Of a DNA stretch of 64,000 nucleotides, positions 7,753 to 16,700 are shown piece by piece. Every line of letters begins with the position of its first letter. Within the stretch, counting starts at the first letter, position 1. The stretch covers positions 1 through 64,000 of the forward strand of contig JAATWA010000003.1 in the NCBI GenBank assembly GCA_013361095.1, written 5' to 3'. The notes under the pieces are model-generated. The model searched no databases and was not told the DNA's origin. It saw nothing but the letters and a program-made list of their open reading frames with translations. The position numbers were made by a program, and so were the translations under genes. Origin of the DNA: Pseudanabaena biceps. GTDB taxonomy: Bacteria; Cyanobacteriota; Cyanobacteriia; Pseudanabaenales; Pseudanabaenaceae.

Positions 7753-9359
7753 TCGCCTCTGACAATTCCGTGCTGATGATCGGCAAGCCATTGAAAATAT
7801 GAGCGAATCTCACCAACAGGACTATCACGGAATAAACGGATACCAGACTTAACCTGACTGGCGGTAATGAAACAATCTTTTTCTTTGGCGTACTCCAAAA
7901 TTTTAATTAGGGGCGTTGACAAAGTTGATGCTGGATTGACAGCAATTGACGAATTGACAAGGGTTGACGCGATTGACGGGTTATCTAAATCGACATTTTG
8001 AGCAGGATCTTGTAAATTATTATCCTTTGTCAATTTGTCAAAGTCGGAATCATCAGCTAACAAAGCCTGTAAGCGATCGCCATTAAAAAACAAATCACCA
8101 CGTCCTAGAAGTTGAGAGCCATCAAAGGACTTATTCCCTAAAATTGCCTCACTATCGGCAGAATCCGCAACAGTGAGCAGTACCCTAGCAGGACAGTTTG
8201 AGCGCAAGCGTGGCGAGACAACTTTCTTGGGACGTTGGGTAAATACAACCAAGTGAATCCCCGCAGCTCGCGCTTTTTGTCCAAGTCTGATAATTAAGTT
8301 TTCCAGTTTATCGACTTGTACCTTTGTGCATGAATCCCAGAGGTCGCCAAACTCATCGAATAAAAATAGGATGCGTGGCAATTTCTCAGATGAACGCTGG
8401 TTAAAGCCTTCAATGTTTTCAACTGCCAAGCGCTCAAACATTTTGTAACGCTGTTCCATCTCATCTACTGTTTTTTCGAGATAGGCGATCGCCTCATCTG
8501 GTTGACTCATAATCGGCGCGATTAAATTGGCACAGTCTTTAAATTTAAGAAACGATACCCGCTTCGCATCACAAATTAATAGCTGTAGTTCCGCTGGCGA
8601 TCGGTTCAGGAACAAGCTCAAGAGAAAAACTTGCAAAAATACTGACTTGCCAGATCCTGTAGTTCCTGCGCCCAAAACATGACAGCTTTCAGGCTGTGAC
8701 AAATCAACAGATATCAATTTATTGTTGATGTCCACGCCGATCGCCGCTTCAAACTTTGGTGACTTTTGCCAGTAATCCGCAAACTTAGCTGACTGACGAT
8801 CATGACGTGGGGTATCTATGGCGATCGCACCTTTGCTAATAGACATCACAGGCGGCAACTCTAAACCTAGCTCTAGTTGCAATTCCTGTCCTGTGGCTAA
8901 AACTTGAGATACTTTGCAATTAGTTGGTTTGATTAATGTACGGATAAAGGAAGGCGATCGCAGTTCTTGAACAAAGTCACATTCAAGTTTTAAGCCATAG
9001 AGAGCTTTAAGAATTGGGTGAGAGGGAATTGCTTTTTGTAATTCTGCGATCGCTATTTCTTTCCTGGGCGGCGCAAAGCTGTTATTTAGATGCAATCCAT
9101 AACCCTTAATGCTTTCGTGATTGCTTACATGGCGATAATCTTCACTCCATTTCTGAAGCTTTTCTAGTTTGTGGCTAGTAATGAACAGACCAGAAGCGAT
9201 CGCTAGATTACTAACTTTGAGACTCCAGTGAGAAGGAAGTAAGCAAACCACACAGGCAGAAATACCAAGGGCAAAAGTAGCAATGTTGCCGTACTTGGCA
9301 GTCCTACGCGATTCAATGACATAGGTTAATTGGGCGGGATGAAAGTCTTTTGTAAGCAT
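7722..9359 (-). CDS. FtsK/SpoIIIE-like DNA translocase (plasmid type)
   Basis: A 545-aa ATPase. Two hydrophobic stretches near residues 25-41 and 48-61 suggest membrane attachment. Walker A is GAGTTGSGKS (230-239), Walker B LFLFDEFGD (331-339), followed by a sensor-like FTQRP. The C-terminal ~80 residues look like a winged-helix DNA-binding domain. FtsK-like plasmid proteins move DNA during segregation or transfer. It is last in a compact minus-strand operon (10141 to 7722) with three small genes. There is a hairpin with an 8-bp stem (9364-9387) just upstream of its ATG. Its last ~44 codons have a diverged duplicate at 6735-6866. Confidence 0.85.
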   Translation of the reverse strand: MLTKDFHPAQLTYVIESRRTAKYGNIATFALGISACVVCLLPSHWSLKVSNLAIASGLFITSHKLEKLQKWSEDYRHVSNHESIKGYGLHLNNSFAPPRKEIAIAELQKAIPSHPILKALYGLKLECDFVQELRSPSFIRTLIKPTNCKVSQVLATGQELQLELGLELPPVMSISKGAIAIDTPRHDRQSAKFADYWQKSPKFEAAIGVDINNKLISVDLSQPESCHVLGAGTTGSGKSVFLQVFLLSLFLNRSPAELQLLICDAKRVSFLKFKDCANLIAPIMSQPDEAIAYLEKTVDEMEQRYKMFERLAVENIEGFNQRSSEKLPRILFLFDEFGDLWDSCTKVQVDKLENLIIRLGQKARAAGIHLVVFTQRPKKVVSPRLRSNCPARVLLTVADSADSEAILGNKSFDGSQLLGRGDLFFNGDRLQALLADDSDFDKLTKDNNLQDPAQNVDLDNPSIASTLVNSSIAVNPASTLSTPLIKILEYAKEKDCFITASQVKSGIRLFRDSPVGEIRSYFQWLADHQHGIVRGEADTLEFSVQ

Positions 9360-9363
9360 AATA

Positions 9364-9387
9364 AAAAGCCCTCTCAGGGAGGGCTTG
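9364..9387. terminator. Hairpin between the 100-aa gene and the FtsK-like gene
   Basis: AAGCCCTC-TCAG...GAGGGCTT with A/T-rich flanks, in the 31-bp gap between two genes of the same operon. It may lower expression of the downstream translocase or stabilise the upstream message. Confidence 0.55.
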
Positions 9388-9390
9388 AAG

Positions 9391-9693
9391 TTAACTTTTT
9401 AATGTGCAAACTTGATAAACCAAGTCATTTAGAGTTTTATCGTCAAGTCGTGAGAGTGTGGCGGAATTTGGTTTTGAATCAGTACACAAAGCATATTTAA
9501 GCTCTAGTTCAGAGCGCTTTGCGCTGCGCGGTCTAAGGTCAATTTGCTTAGGTATGGCGGCGATCGCTGATTCAGAATCTTGCTTAGTAATTTGCTGTGA
9601 TTCTAATTTCTGCAAGTGATAGCCAAGCAATGCACCAAGCGCCAGAGACAAAGCACTTGGGATAAGTAGAAGCTTCACCATAGACCAAACCAT
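9391..9693 (-). CDS. Small membrane protein of the translocase operon (100 aa)
   Basis: One N-terminal transmembrane segment (about residues 7-25, LLLIPSALSLALGALLGY) followed by a soluble tail with two cysteines (ALCTDS, QVCTLKS). Its start overlaps the end of the preceding 62-aa gene by about 19 bp, showing translational coupling. Function unknown; co-transcription suggests it partners the FtsK-like protein at the membrane. Confidence 0.65.
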   Translation of the reverse strand: MVWSMVKLLLIPSALSLALGALLGYHLQKLESQQITKQDSESAIAAIPKQIDLRPRSAKRSELELKYALCTDSKPNSATLSRLDDKTLNDLVYQVCTLKS

Positions 9694-9863
9694 CCTTTGT
9701 TCCTGGTGCTGTCGTCATCGTCATCTGTTTCGTCAGATTCAATGTCGTCATTGTCTAGATCGTTATCGTCGGCATAGCGGCGGCGTTCCCATTCTGTTTG
9801 GTACTCATCACTGTCGATGTCTTCAGTAATGCCAGTTAAGGCGGTGAAGATTGCTTTAATCAT
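9675..9863 (-). CDS. Small acidic protein (62 aa)
   Basis: Very acidic: a run of Asp/Glu between residues about 30 and 50 (NDLDNDDIESDETDDDDD), ending in a tryptophan-rich tail (GWFGLW). The start overlaps the stop of the upstream gene (ATGA at 9860-9863). Probably an accessory factor; no family recognised. Confidence 0.6.
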   Translation of the reverse strand: MIKAIFTALTGITEDIDSDEYQTEWERRRYADDNDLDNDDIESDETDDDDDSTRNKGWFGLW

Positions 9864-10132
9864 GCTGCTTTCTCCTCATCATCAGCACTTTCTAGGGCTG
9901 CAAGTTCAGGGAAAGGCGAGATGTTGACTGGAGGATTGTTGCCACTGACAAGCCATGCAAATAATTTTGCGGGCGCTTTTTTGAGTATTGCCGATCGAAC
10001 CTTCGACCAGTTGATATTGTTTAAAAGTTCATCGGCGATCTGCTCTTCAAGGTCGAAGGCGATCGCGTCAGGCGTAGCTAATTCGGGCTGTGTAGTTACC
10101 TCTACAGCCTGTTTGACGGCTTTTGCTGCCAT
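9860..10132 (-). CDS. Hypothetical protein, first gene of translocase operon (90 aa)
   Basis: I start at the internal ATG 10132 (MAAKAVKQ); an ATG at 10141 (MNIMAAK) is equally possible. The central part (SKVRSAILKKAPAKLFAWLVSG) is amphipathic and helical, the ends acidic. It leads an operon of four overlapping genes ending with the FtsK-like ATPase. Function unknown. Confidence 0.6.
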   Translation of the reverse strand: MAAKAVKQAVEVTTQPELATPDAIAFDLEEQIADELLNNINWSKVRSAILKKAPAKLFAWLVSGNNPPVNISPFPELAALESADDEEKAA

Positions 10133-10257
10133 AATATTCATATTCCTGTATGGGGATAAATAGAGGCGATCGCGGCTTTCTCAGGGCTGTAGCGATCGCT
10201 TTTATGCTTTCTACGTTATCATAAGTGCATCAAAATTAGTCAAAGTGAAGCAGAGAT

Positions 10258-10464
10258 ATGGTTGTAGTATTGATGCAACTTGATTCAAAGGATTTAGAAG
10301 TGAAGCAAAGGCGGCTGTCAGTGCCACTAAGTGAGGAGCAGATCGAAATATTAGAAAAAATTGCCGAAAGCGAAAAAAGATCTATGGGCGCTCAAGCGGC
10401 GTTAATCATTGAATCTTGGATACTGCAATACCAGGCGAATCCTACCAAAGGCAAAAAATCATGA
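10258..10464 (+). CDS. Ribbon-helix-helix (CopG/Arc-type) protein
   Basis: 68 residues with a short beta strand (KQRRLSVPLSEEQ) then two helices (IEILEKIAESEKRSMGAQAALIIESWILQY), the RHH fold used by plasmid copy-number and partition regulators. Divergent from the translocase operon, so the 10142-10257 gap probably holds both promoters and its operator. The stop overlaps the next ATG (ATGA). Confidence 0.65.
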   Translation: MVVVLMQLDSKDLEVKQRRLSVPLSEEQIEILEKIAESEKRSMGAQAALIIESWILQYQANPTKGKKS

Positions 10465-11057
10465 GTGAGTCAACCAAAGCAACCCGCGCTACTGTGGCGA
10501 TCGGGGCGTTAACCGTTGATGCTTTCATGTTGCCAGATGGGAGCTATCGGATGTCGCAAACACAAGCATCTGAAGCAGTCGGATTATCACGTCAAAACGT
10601 GTCCGATTTTTTGCGCTCAAATGCCATCAAAACATTACTGGGAGAAGGTTATACGAGTCCAATTTCTGGTAATGAACAAATTGAAATTGAGTCTGAAGGT
10701 GATAAACGAGGTCAAAGCCGTTTTAACTCAGTGCCTTTGGAGGTTGTTGGGGCTTATTGGCTTTGGCAGTCCTATCGTGGCAACAAAAAAGCCTTATCCC
10801 TCTGTATGGCTCTTATCATAGAAAGCCTAGAACGTAGGTTTGATGATGCTTTTGGGGTTGTTATCAGTGAGCAAGAGCGTAATAAGCGACTGTCTCAACG
10901 AAATAGCCAGTTAGAGCAAGATTTAGCTAAGTTGGGTGAAGGGTTTGCGATCGATGCTGACAAGGATCGAGAAATCGCTTATTTGACTTCACTGCTTAAA
11001 GACAACGGTATTGAGCCTTATGGGTTGCCTAATAGCGATCGCGGTAATGATCAATGA
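10461..11057 (+). CDS. Plasmid DNA-binding protein candidate with C-terminal coiled coil
   Basis: 198 aa from ATG 10461, chosen because ATGA overlaps the stop of the RHH gene; an upstream frame start at 10416 would overlap too far. Residues about 28-48 (MSQTQASEAVGLSRQNVSDF) form a helix-turn-helix. The middle is conserved-looking (NSVPLEVVGAYWLWQSYRGNK) and the end is a coiled coil (ERNKRLSQRNSQLEQDLAKL). Likely a plasmid regulator acting with the RHH protein. Confidence 0.6.
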   Translation: MSESTKATRATVAIGALTVDAFMLPDGSYRMSQTQASEAVGLSRQNVSDFLRSNAIKTLLGEGYTSPISGNEQIEIESEGDKRGQSRFNSVPLEVVGAYWLWQSYRGNKKALSLCMALIIESLERRFDDAFGVVISEQERNKRLSQRNSQLEQDLAKLGEGFAIDADKDREIAYLTSLLKDNGIEPYGLPNSDRGNDQ

Positions 11058-11364
11058 AGCAGATAAAAACTTTACATGGGAGGTATATCTGCTAGCACTA
11101 AAACAACGTAGTTTTGTGGTGTAATTAACGCAGAAAAATGCGGAATAGCCTCTCGCAGAATATCTGCTCATTAATAATAATTATTTTTGTAAGCCTTTAC
11201 CTATAAAGTGTGGGAGTATTCACTATCGAAACTATAAGATTTAGAAACGCCTCCAAAAAAATCTTTGAATTTTGTAAAATATTTTTCTAAAATCATCTAC
11301 AATGCGATCGCAATTGCATTTTAAGCGCTAAGATATACAGTATTACTTGTATGAATGTAATCTC
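11058..11364. other. Intergenic stretch, nothing convincing seen
   Basis: About 300 AT-rich bases between the coiled-coil protein and the small RHH gene. One HIP1-like site at about 11304. I see no gene, RNA or clear repeat; it presumably contains the promoter for 11365. Confidence 0.4.
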
Positions 11365-11520
11365 ATGTCTGCAAAAAAAGTTCTCACCTTAAAAGTTGAA
11401 TCAAAAGTTTTAGACGGTTATACAAACTTAGCTAAATCGCTAAAGATGAATCGCTCTGAAATGGTTCGTACTGCTATTGATGAGTTCACTCAAAAGCAAA
11501 GCACCTCACAGGCTACATAG
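11365..11520 (+). CDS. Small ribbon-helix-helix protein (51 aa)
   Basis: MSAKKVLTLKVESKVLDGYT then NLAKSLKMNRSEMVRTAIDEF: a strand followed by two helices with the RHH SEMVR motif. Probably a DNA-binding antitoxin-like or copy-control regulator. The stop codon sits inside the left half of a terminator hairpin. Located upstream of the replication protein, which fits a copy-number regulator (inference). Confidence 0.6.
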   Translation: MSAKKVLTLKVESKVLDGYTNLAKSLKMNRSEMVRTAIDEFTQKQSTSQAT

Positions 11521-11535
11521 CTTGCGAGGTGCTTT
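11498..11535 (+). terminator. Terminator hairpin after the small RHH gene
   Basis: AAAGCACCTC (11498-11507) pairs with GAGGTGCTTT (11526-11535). The hairpin overlaps the last codons of the RHH gene. The loop contains CATAGCTTGC, the same ten bases found in the oriT-like modules, probably by chance. Confidence 0.6.
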
Positions 11536-11741
11536 AATCTATTCGTAAACGCCTTACTTAATCAAATCTCCGATGACCCTGAGAAAGTTTCGAGATTTGT
11601 AAGCGGTTAGGCATAAACAGGTAACACTATCATGCCTCAAAAACTGACGGGTTTCAAGCCCTTCCAATATTTTAGTCTATTTTCGGAATTTTTAAGCCTC
11701 GTAATTGATTGCCACATTGCAGTAGTAGAGGGCGATCTCTA

Positions 11742-13466
11742 ATGGTTACTACTACTGCAAGAAACTCTAAAAACTTATTACCCGCCGATTCTATTGAGCA
11801 AGAGTTCGCGGCGCTATTCCCTCACCTATGGGATTGGATATTTAAAGATCCTGACGGCTGGCACACAAACTCTAAATATCCACTTTCGCCACGAGACTTA
11901 ATCCAGAAATTGCGATCGCCTGACGAGATCATTGGTGTGAGGTTTGGTACTGAAACCAGATACTTATTGCTTGATATTGACTCAGGTAGTCCATATCATC
12001 CTGCGAACGATGAACAGGGCATAAACAAGATTTTGGGCGCTATGGGGGACATAGGACTAACGAGATATATTCGTACTCAGTCCAGTAACTCGACAGGACT
12101 GCACCTATATTTCCCATTGCCTGAATCCATCAACTCGTTTAACTTGGCTTGTGCTTCGCGCCATGCCCTAGAGAAATCAGGACTAACAGTTAAAGGCGGT
12201 ACGCTTGAGACATTTCCTAATGTGAAAGCATACTCAGACGTAACCAAGACTCTGTTTAATGGGCATAGACTGCCATTGCAAGCGGATAGCTATTTACTTA
12301 AAGATAACTACGAGCCATACTCACAATCCGTAGAATCATTTCTACTTGATTGGAAAACCGCCGCCGCGTCTCAAGATATGAAGATCTTGAATAAGGCGAT
12401 CGCGACAGCCCCAAAACCCAAAAATATTAAAGTTAAGGAAACAGGCAAAGCTATTGAATGGCGATCTAATCTCGAAAGTAGGATCGAGACAGGATGGACA
12501 GGTCAGGGACAAACTAACGAGCTAATGTTTCAGATAGCTCAATATGGTCATCTATGGCTAGCCATAGATGACCTGTCTGAGCTAGTCGAGTACACCGCCA
12601 CGCAGACTAAAAACTGCAAAGGGTTTTATGAATACTCAAACCATACGCACGAAGTTGATAGGCTTGCCTTGGATAAAGCTAAAAATGTCATGGCTAAATA
12701 TTATCCCTATGACAGTAAAGCTGGGCTTACCAGTGGCGATCGTACCGCCATGACTAAAGAGCCAAAAGTAAGCCGTCTTGATCAAGTGAAAAAAGGCTTG
12801 ATCGATCTGGTTAATCAGATCGGCGGGGCAACCTTTAAGACAACCCGATCTCTTCTGACTTATCTCGAAGAACAACTAAAAACTAGTCGAGATACCTTAT
12901 ACAAGCTTAAGGAGCTATGGCAACCATTAGTAAACAACTGTAACGCCGCTTCTATCAATGAATACAGCGATTTTAATGTAGAAAACAATGAAGCTTGCGA
13001 GAAATCAGAAAACTCTGAAACGTTTACAGAAAGCGGCGTTACAGTTTTAAGCCCTAATGAAGTGTTTGGGTGTGAAGTAGAAAAGGAAAAAGCAAAGCAA
13101 TCTAAAGGAAGTCCAGATCCCGAAGTCTCGATTTTTTTGTTAGAAATCTCAGAACCATTGCCAGATAAGGAATTGAAGCCAATCATGGCTTTTGAGCAAA
13201 TTGAGGCGATCGCCTCAATTTGTAAATCAGAAACAGGTGGGGCAAACAATCAACTGTACAAACCAAAGGAACCACCGCGACAAAATCCGTCAACATTGGA
13301 AAACATCAAGGCGATTGTAACTGCCGATCCGAGCAGGGTGCGATCACAATTAGCAATGCTCAAGGCTAAATTGTTAATGACTTGGTTGAAAGCTGATGAG
13401 CGATCGCAAACTGAACAGGCGATCGCATGGTTAGAAGAGCTTGATTGTGATTATGAATATTTTTAA
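11742..13466 (+). CDS. Plasmid replication protein with AEP (primase-polymerase) domain
   Basis: 574 aa from ATG 11742 (a TTG at 11709 opens the frame but lacks support). The N-terminal ~220 residues carry the archaeo-eukaryotic primase motifs: LLLDIDSG (Asp78, Asp80), STGLHLYFP (His121) and KGGTLETFPNVKAY. The middle (ATQTKNCKGFYEYSNH...VDRLALDKAKNVM) is helical, and the C-terminal third is variable and charged. Proteins like this initiate or prime replication of cyanobacterial plasmids. It is the best candidate for the replicase of the 26-kb insert. Confidence 0.75.
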   Translation: MVTTTARNSKNLLPADSIEQEFAALFPHLWDWIFKDPDGWHTNSKYPLSPRDLIQKLRSPDEIIGVRFGTETRYLLLDIDSGSPYHPANDEQGINKILGAMGDIGLTRYIRTQSSNSTGLHLYFPLPESINSFNLACASRHALEKSGLTVKGGTLETFPNVKAYSDVTKTLFNGHRLPLQADSYLLKDNYEPYSQSVESFLLDWKTAAASQDMKILNKAIATAPKPKNIKVKETGKAIEWRSNLESRIETGWTGQGQTNELMFQIAQYGHLWLAIDDLSELVEYTATQTKNCKGFYEYSNHTHEVDRLALDKAKNVMAKYYPYDSKAGLTSGDRTAMTKEPKVSRLDQVKKGLIDLVNQIGGATFKTTRSLLTYLEEQLKTSRDTLYKLKELWQPLVNNCNAASINEYSDFNVENNEACEKSENSETFTESGVTVLSPNEVFGCEVEKEKAKQSKGSPDPEVSIFLLEISEPLPDKELKPIMAFEQIEAIASICKSETGGANNQLYKPKEPPRQNPSTLENIKAIVTADPSRVRSQLAMLKAKLLMTWLKADERSQTEQAIAWLEELDCDYEYF

Positions 13467-13717
13467 AAATCCAAATATTTTTCTGATAGTTGATGCCGCT
13501 CTCAGTGAGATCATAGCTTCTTGCAGTAAAGCAGTAGGGGCTTCAGTATCTACTGAATGGATAGATGTAGCCAAGATTTTTGGTTGAAGCGATCGCGCCG
13601 ACTATATTTGAATCACTGTCCCACCCCATCCCTTTATCAGTAGGATAGATATTAACTTCAGTACTGATTTACTGCAAGAAGTGATGATCAAAAAACTGAA
13701 AATATTTTCAAAACAAA

Positions 13718-13945
13718 CTATTTGTTTAGCATGGCTAGTAGCTCTCTAGACTCTCGGAGAAGCTGCCTAATCTCTGATTGTTCAGCGATCGCCTCAGCGC
13801 AATATTTGCCATGTTTGATAGCATTTTGACTGACCGCAGCCTTGCCGAACTCAGTTTTTGGGCCTTTGCTTAGCTGCCAAGGCTTCCACTGGTGAATTAA
13901 CAGTGATTGTTTCTGCTTCTGTTCTAATGTCCACTGTCTTGGCAT
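13718..13945 (-). CDS. Small hypothetical protein (75 aa), RW-EQ/GPKT type
   Basis: The motif order W-LEQKQKQ, IHQWKPW, GPKTEFGKAAVSQNAIKHGKYC is shared by many short bacterial and phage-associated proteins of unknown role that begin with similar text (EQ--RQ-...W-PW--STGPKT-EGK). Its start lies 95 bp inside the 3' end of the upstream 137-aa gene in another frame, an unusually long overlap. Both frames look protein-like. Confidence 0.55.
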   Translation of the reverse strand: MPRQWTLEQKQKQSLLIHQWKPWQLSKGPKTEFGKAAVSQNAIKHGKYCAEAIAEQSEIRQLLRESRELLAMLNK

Positions 13946-14264
13946 AGCTTTCTCCTAATTGTACTGGTTGATTATTGGTATCAGTCACTAACTGATTGAA
14001 CTGGTTCTCGACTAACTGCTTGACAAAGGTTGCCGACTTTTTGGGATTACGGATTTCATGCAGAGCCAACAAGGTTTTTCTAGATGCCTCTTGAAGTTTA
14101 GCCGCAGCCGTAATTTTCTCAGGATTTCCATCCTCCATTGCACTATCAGCCGTAGCGATAAACATAACATCGAGGCAAACTGCCTGTTTGATTAGCATCC
14201 TTTCAATTTGTTTGTCATCAACTTTTTCATACTGAATATTTGTGGCGATATCAACTATTCTCAT
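13851..14264 (-). CDS. Hypothetical protein (137 aa)
   Basis: Mostly helical, soluble: residues about 15-80 (DDKQIERMLIKQAVCLDVMF...AAKLQEASRKTLLALHEI) with a central NPKKSATFVKQ segment. The start overlaps the stop of the RHH regulator upstream by 14 bp, and it overlaps the next gene by 95 bp, so the three are one operon. No family recognised. Confidence 0.55.
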   Translation of the reverse strand: MRIVDIATNIQYEKVDDKQIERMLIKQAVCLDVMFIATADSAMEDGNPEKITAAAKLQEASRKTLLALHEIRNPKKSATFVKQLVENQFNQLVTDTNNQPVQLGESYAKTVDIRTEAETITVNSPVEALAAKQRPKN

Positions 14265-15291
14265 TGCTCTCTCCTTGTTTAGTAGGTGCGATCGCCAGCC
14301 AAGCTATTGTTCCTTCATTGCTATAGGTAGGAGCTAACCCGACGGCGGCTAACTTCTCTTTAGCTGATTGCTTACTCTCCTCAGATTTAGCCGTGAGCGC
14401 AGCCTTAGCCCAATCGTACAGATTTTGACCGATAACTTTTGGATTGAAACTTTGAGCGATCTCCAATGCTTCAGAACGGGTAAGAATCTCTTTTGATTTG
14501 GGCGATCGCTTAGTTGTTTTTTGCTTACCAGTCGCGGCGGTGTATTCACTGGGGAAAAACTTTTCATTGAGTCCGATCAAGGTCTTGAATAGTCCAATCT
14601 CTTTCAACTCTTGATCGTTCATCCGTTTCAGCGCCTTAATCGTAATCCCTCTGAGCGATCGCAAAATCACAGAACCATCATGATTAATGCTGTAAGTTAC
14701 CTGATGAGACTTATTAGACTCCGCGTTCGCATCGCTCAAAGTCTCATCAGGTAAAGGATTTTCAATCGTGGGAGCTGCGATATTTGAGATCGCTTCGATG
14801 ATTGGCAGTGTATCAAACTCTAGGCTACTTCCTTCAGTTTCAGGGGCGCTACTGCTTTCGCTTTCTGCAATAAGCGCTTGAGTAAAATTTGCGGGTGCTG
14901 TAGCCTCACTGCGAACGGCTTCTATTGTTTTTAATCTGGCAAGTAAAGGGGCGATCGATTCCTTGAGTTCATCGATTTCAGCGCCGCGTCTTACTAAGAG
15001 AGCCGAAAAGCCTTGATAATCTGCAATGTTTGAGGCTTTGACCGAATCGAGTTCATTAGCGATCGCCTCATTAATCATCGCTTGAATGTCCACATCAGGG
15101 GCAGCGCTAGATTGTCCAACATTGTTAGAAATTGTTTGACCTTGCATCACACTACGAACAATAGAAATGATCGAGCCTCCCATATTTGGTTTATCTGCTC
15201 TAACCAACTTATTAGCAGTGGCATATTCTCTCAACCAGTTCGCCACGTCATCAGGCAAGCGTACCGAAACAAAATTAGGATCTTTAGTCAT
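14251..15291 (-). CDS. RHH-type DNA-binding protein with coiled coil (346 aa)
   Basis: Residues 5-55 (PNFVSVRLPDDVANWLREYA...GGSIISIVRSVMQ) look like a ribbon-helix-helix DNA-binding domain. A helical segment near 85-125 may give oligomerisation, and the C-terminal third is a separate helical domain. The gene starts at the edge of the GTCTAAC repeat array (15294-15494), divergent from the serine recombinase, so the array is its probable binding site (inference). Confidence 0.6.
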   Translation of the reverse strand: MTKDPNFVSVRLPDDVANWLREYATANKLVRADKPNMGGSIISIVRSVMQGQTISNNVGQSSAAPDVDIQAMINEAIANELDSVKASNIADYQGFSALLVRRGAEIDELKESIAPLLARLKTIEAVRSEATAPANFTQALIAESESSSAPETEGSSLEFDTLPIIEAISNIAAPTIENPLPDETLSDANAESNKSHQVTYSINHDGSVILRSLRGITIKALKRMNDQELKEIGLFKTLIGLNEKFFPSEYTAATGKQKTTKRSPKSKEILTRSEALEIAQSFNPKVIGQNLYDWAKAALTAKSEESKQSAKEKLAAVGLAPTYSNEGTIAWLAIAPTKQGESNENS

Positions 15292-15293
15292 GA

Positions 15294-15493
15294 TGTCTAA
15301 CTCTTGTCTAACTTATGTCTAACATTATAACTCATGTAAAACAAAGTCTAACAAAATGTTTAACAAAACTCAATTTAACAAAACCGTTCCCTTGTGTTAA
15401 ACAAAGTCTAACTAATGTCAAACAATTACTTGACAATGTTAAACAAAAGTTAGACAATGTTAGACATAAACAAAGTTAAACAATATTAAACAA
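15294..15493. repeat. GTCTAAC / TTAAACA repeat array between divergent genes
   Basis: Five GTCTAAC and two GTTAGAC copies plus several TTAAACA or TTTAACA variants in 200 bp, in both orientations. Related motifs continue inside the recombinase gene (about 15670-15700) and after it (16163-16180, 16277-16300, 16427-16447). It looks like an operator/centromere or recombination-site array for the flanking RHH protein or recombinase. Confidence 0.7.
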
Positions 15494-16162
15494 ATGACTA
15501 AAGCAATTGGCTACATTAGAGTAAGTACAGAGGGACAGGCAACAGAGGGCGTGAGCTTAGATGCACAGTCAGCAAAAATTCGGGCTTACTGTGAACTCAA
15601 TGATTTAGAGTTAGTCGAGATTGTTTGTGATGCTGGCAAGTCTGCCAAGTCTACCGATCGCGATGGGTTACAACAATGTTTAACAATGTTGTCTAACAAT
15701 GAAGCATCTGCACTTGTGGTTTACAAACTAGATAGACTATCTCGCAAAGTTCTCGATGCTCTTAATCTAATCTCTGAAATAGAATCTCATGGTGCTAGTC
15801 TGCATAGTATTGTCGAGAAATTAGATACACAGTCAGCACTAGGTAAGTTTTTTGTAAACATGACGGCTGCTCTATCTCAGTTAGAACGCGATCAAGTTTC
15901 AGAGCGTACCATTATGGCAATGGCACACAAAAAGGAACAAGGGCAACATTGCGGCTCACCTGCTTACGGCTTTACAATGGTAGAGAAGAAGTTAGTAAAG
16001 GTTGCTAAGGAACATGAGGCGATCGCACTTATCCAACAATTGAAATCAGACGGGGCAAACTTGCAAGCGATCGCTGATGAACTGAATAACCAAGGCATAA
16101 CCACAAAGCGCGGCGCTAAGTGGCAACCTATGCAAGTTTCTAGAGTATTGGCTAGAGGTTAA
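15494..16162 (+). CDS. Serine recombinase (small resolvase/invertase family)
   Basis: 222 aa. The N-terminal catalytic domain has YIRVSTEGQ with nucleophile Ser11, then LDAQSAKIRAYC and YKLDRLSRKVLD with the conserved arginines. After the E-helix region (LGKFFVNMTAALSQLERDQVSERT) comes a short DNA-binding domain (ANLQAIADELNNQGITTKRGAKWQPMQVSRVL). Likely resolves plasmid multimers or cointegrates. Members of its target repeat family lie on both sides and within the gene. Confidence 0.88.
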   Translation: MTKAIGYIRVSTEGQATEGVSLDAQSAKIRAYCELNDLELVEIVCDAGKSAKSTDRDGLQQCLTMLSNNEASALVVYKLDRLSRKVLDALNLISEIESHGASLHSIVEKLDTQSALGKFFVNMTAALSQLERDQVSERTIMAMAHKKEQGQHCGSPAYGFTMVEKKLVKVAKEHEAIALIQQLKSDGANLQAIADELNNQGITTKRGAKWQPMQVSRVLARG

Positions 16163-16165
16163 ACA

Positions 16166-16429
16166 ATGTTAGATATAGTTACAGAATCGCTAGGCTTTGC
16201 AATGGTAAGCTTAGCGATTCGGAATAGGAAACAGGCTAAAAGCTTTTCTATGGCACATCCTAGCTTAGTTAGCAAACATTGTTTAACATTGTTATACTTT
16301 TGGCAAAATGGCGGCGCTAAGGAGTATTTAGAGGGATTGGATACTGATTTACGGAATTGTCTGATATGTAATCTGATAGGTGATGTCAGCGCTGAGGCGA
16401 TCGCAGATATGGGATTAATAAAAGTTTAA
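16166..16429 (+). CDS. Hypothetical protein (87 aa) after the recombinase
   Basis: It begins 3 bp after the recombinase stop, so translation is probably coupled. Content: an N-terminal segment with SLAIRNRKQAKSFSMAHPS, a central hydrophobic LTLLYFW, and an acidic end. Unknown family. TTAAACA/TTTAACA-type repeats lie within its 5' part and right after its stop. Confidence 0.45.
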   Translation: MLDIVTESLGFAMVSLAIRNRKQAKSFSMAHPSLVSKHCLTLLYFWQNGGAKEYLEGLDTDLRNCLICNLIGDVSAEAIADMGLIKV

Positions 16430-16597
16430 CATTGTTAGACTTTGTTAAATAAAAAAGTACCACTCCTAACGTGCGCCTTATATGAGTGGCTGATATCAGC
16501 GCAAAAAATAGATATATATATTCTTGTGTTTGGGAAATATTTTTGCAAAATTTGTTGGCGATCCCCTTCCTGGCGATCGCCTAAATTGTTACTAGAT

Positions 16598-16700
16598 ATC
16601 CAGATATCTGAGTATCTAGCTTTCTGAATATCTAGATTGCAGACTATCCAGAAACTCAGCTATGCGACTATCTGAACTGTTGCCTTTCTGGATATCTAGG
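16598..16700. repeat. ATATCTGG/CCAGATAT repeats, downstream side of parA2 operon
   Basis: CCAGATATCT at 16600-16609, followed by GTATCTAG, GAATATCTAG, and CTGGATATCTAG near 16686-16698. These overlap the 3' end of the RHH gene. The same words flank the operon on its promoter side (17596-17655). Probably centromere/operator sites for the RHH partner. Confidence 0.6.
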
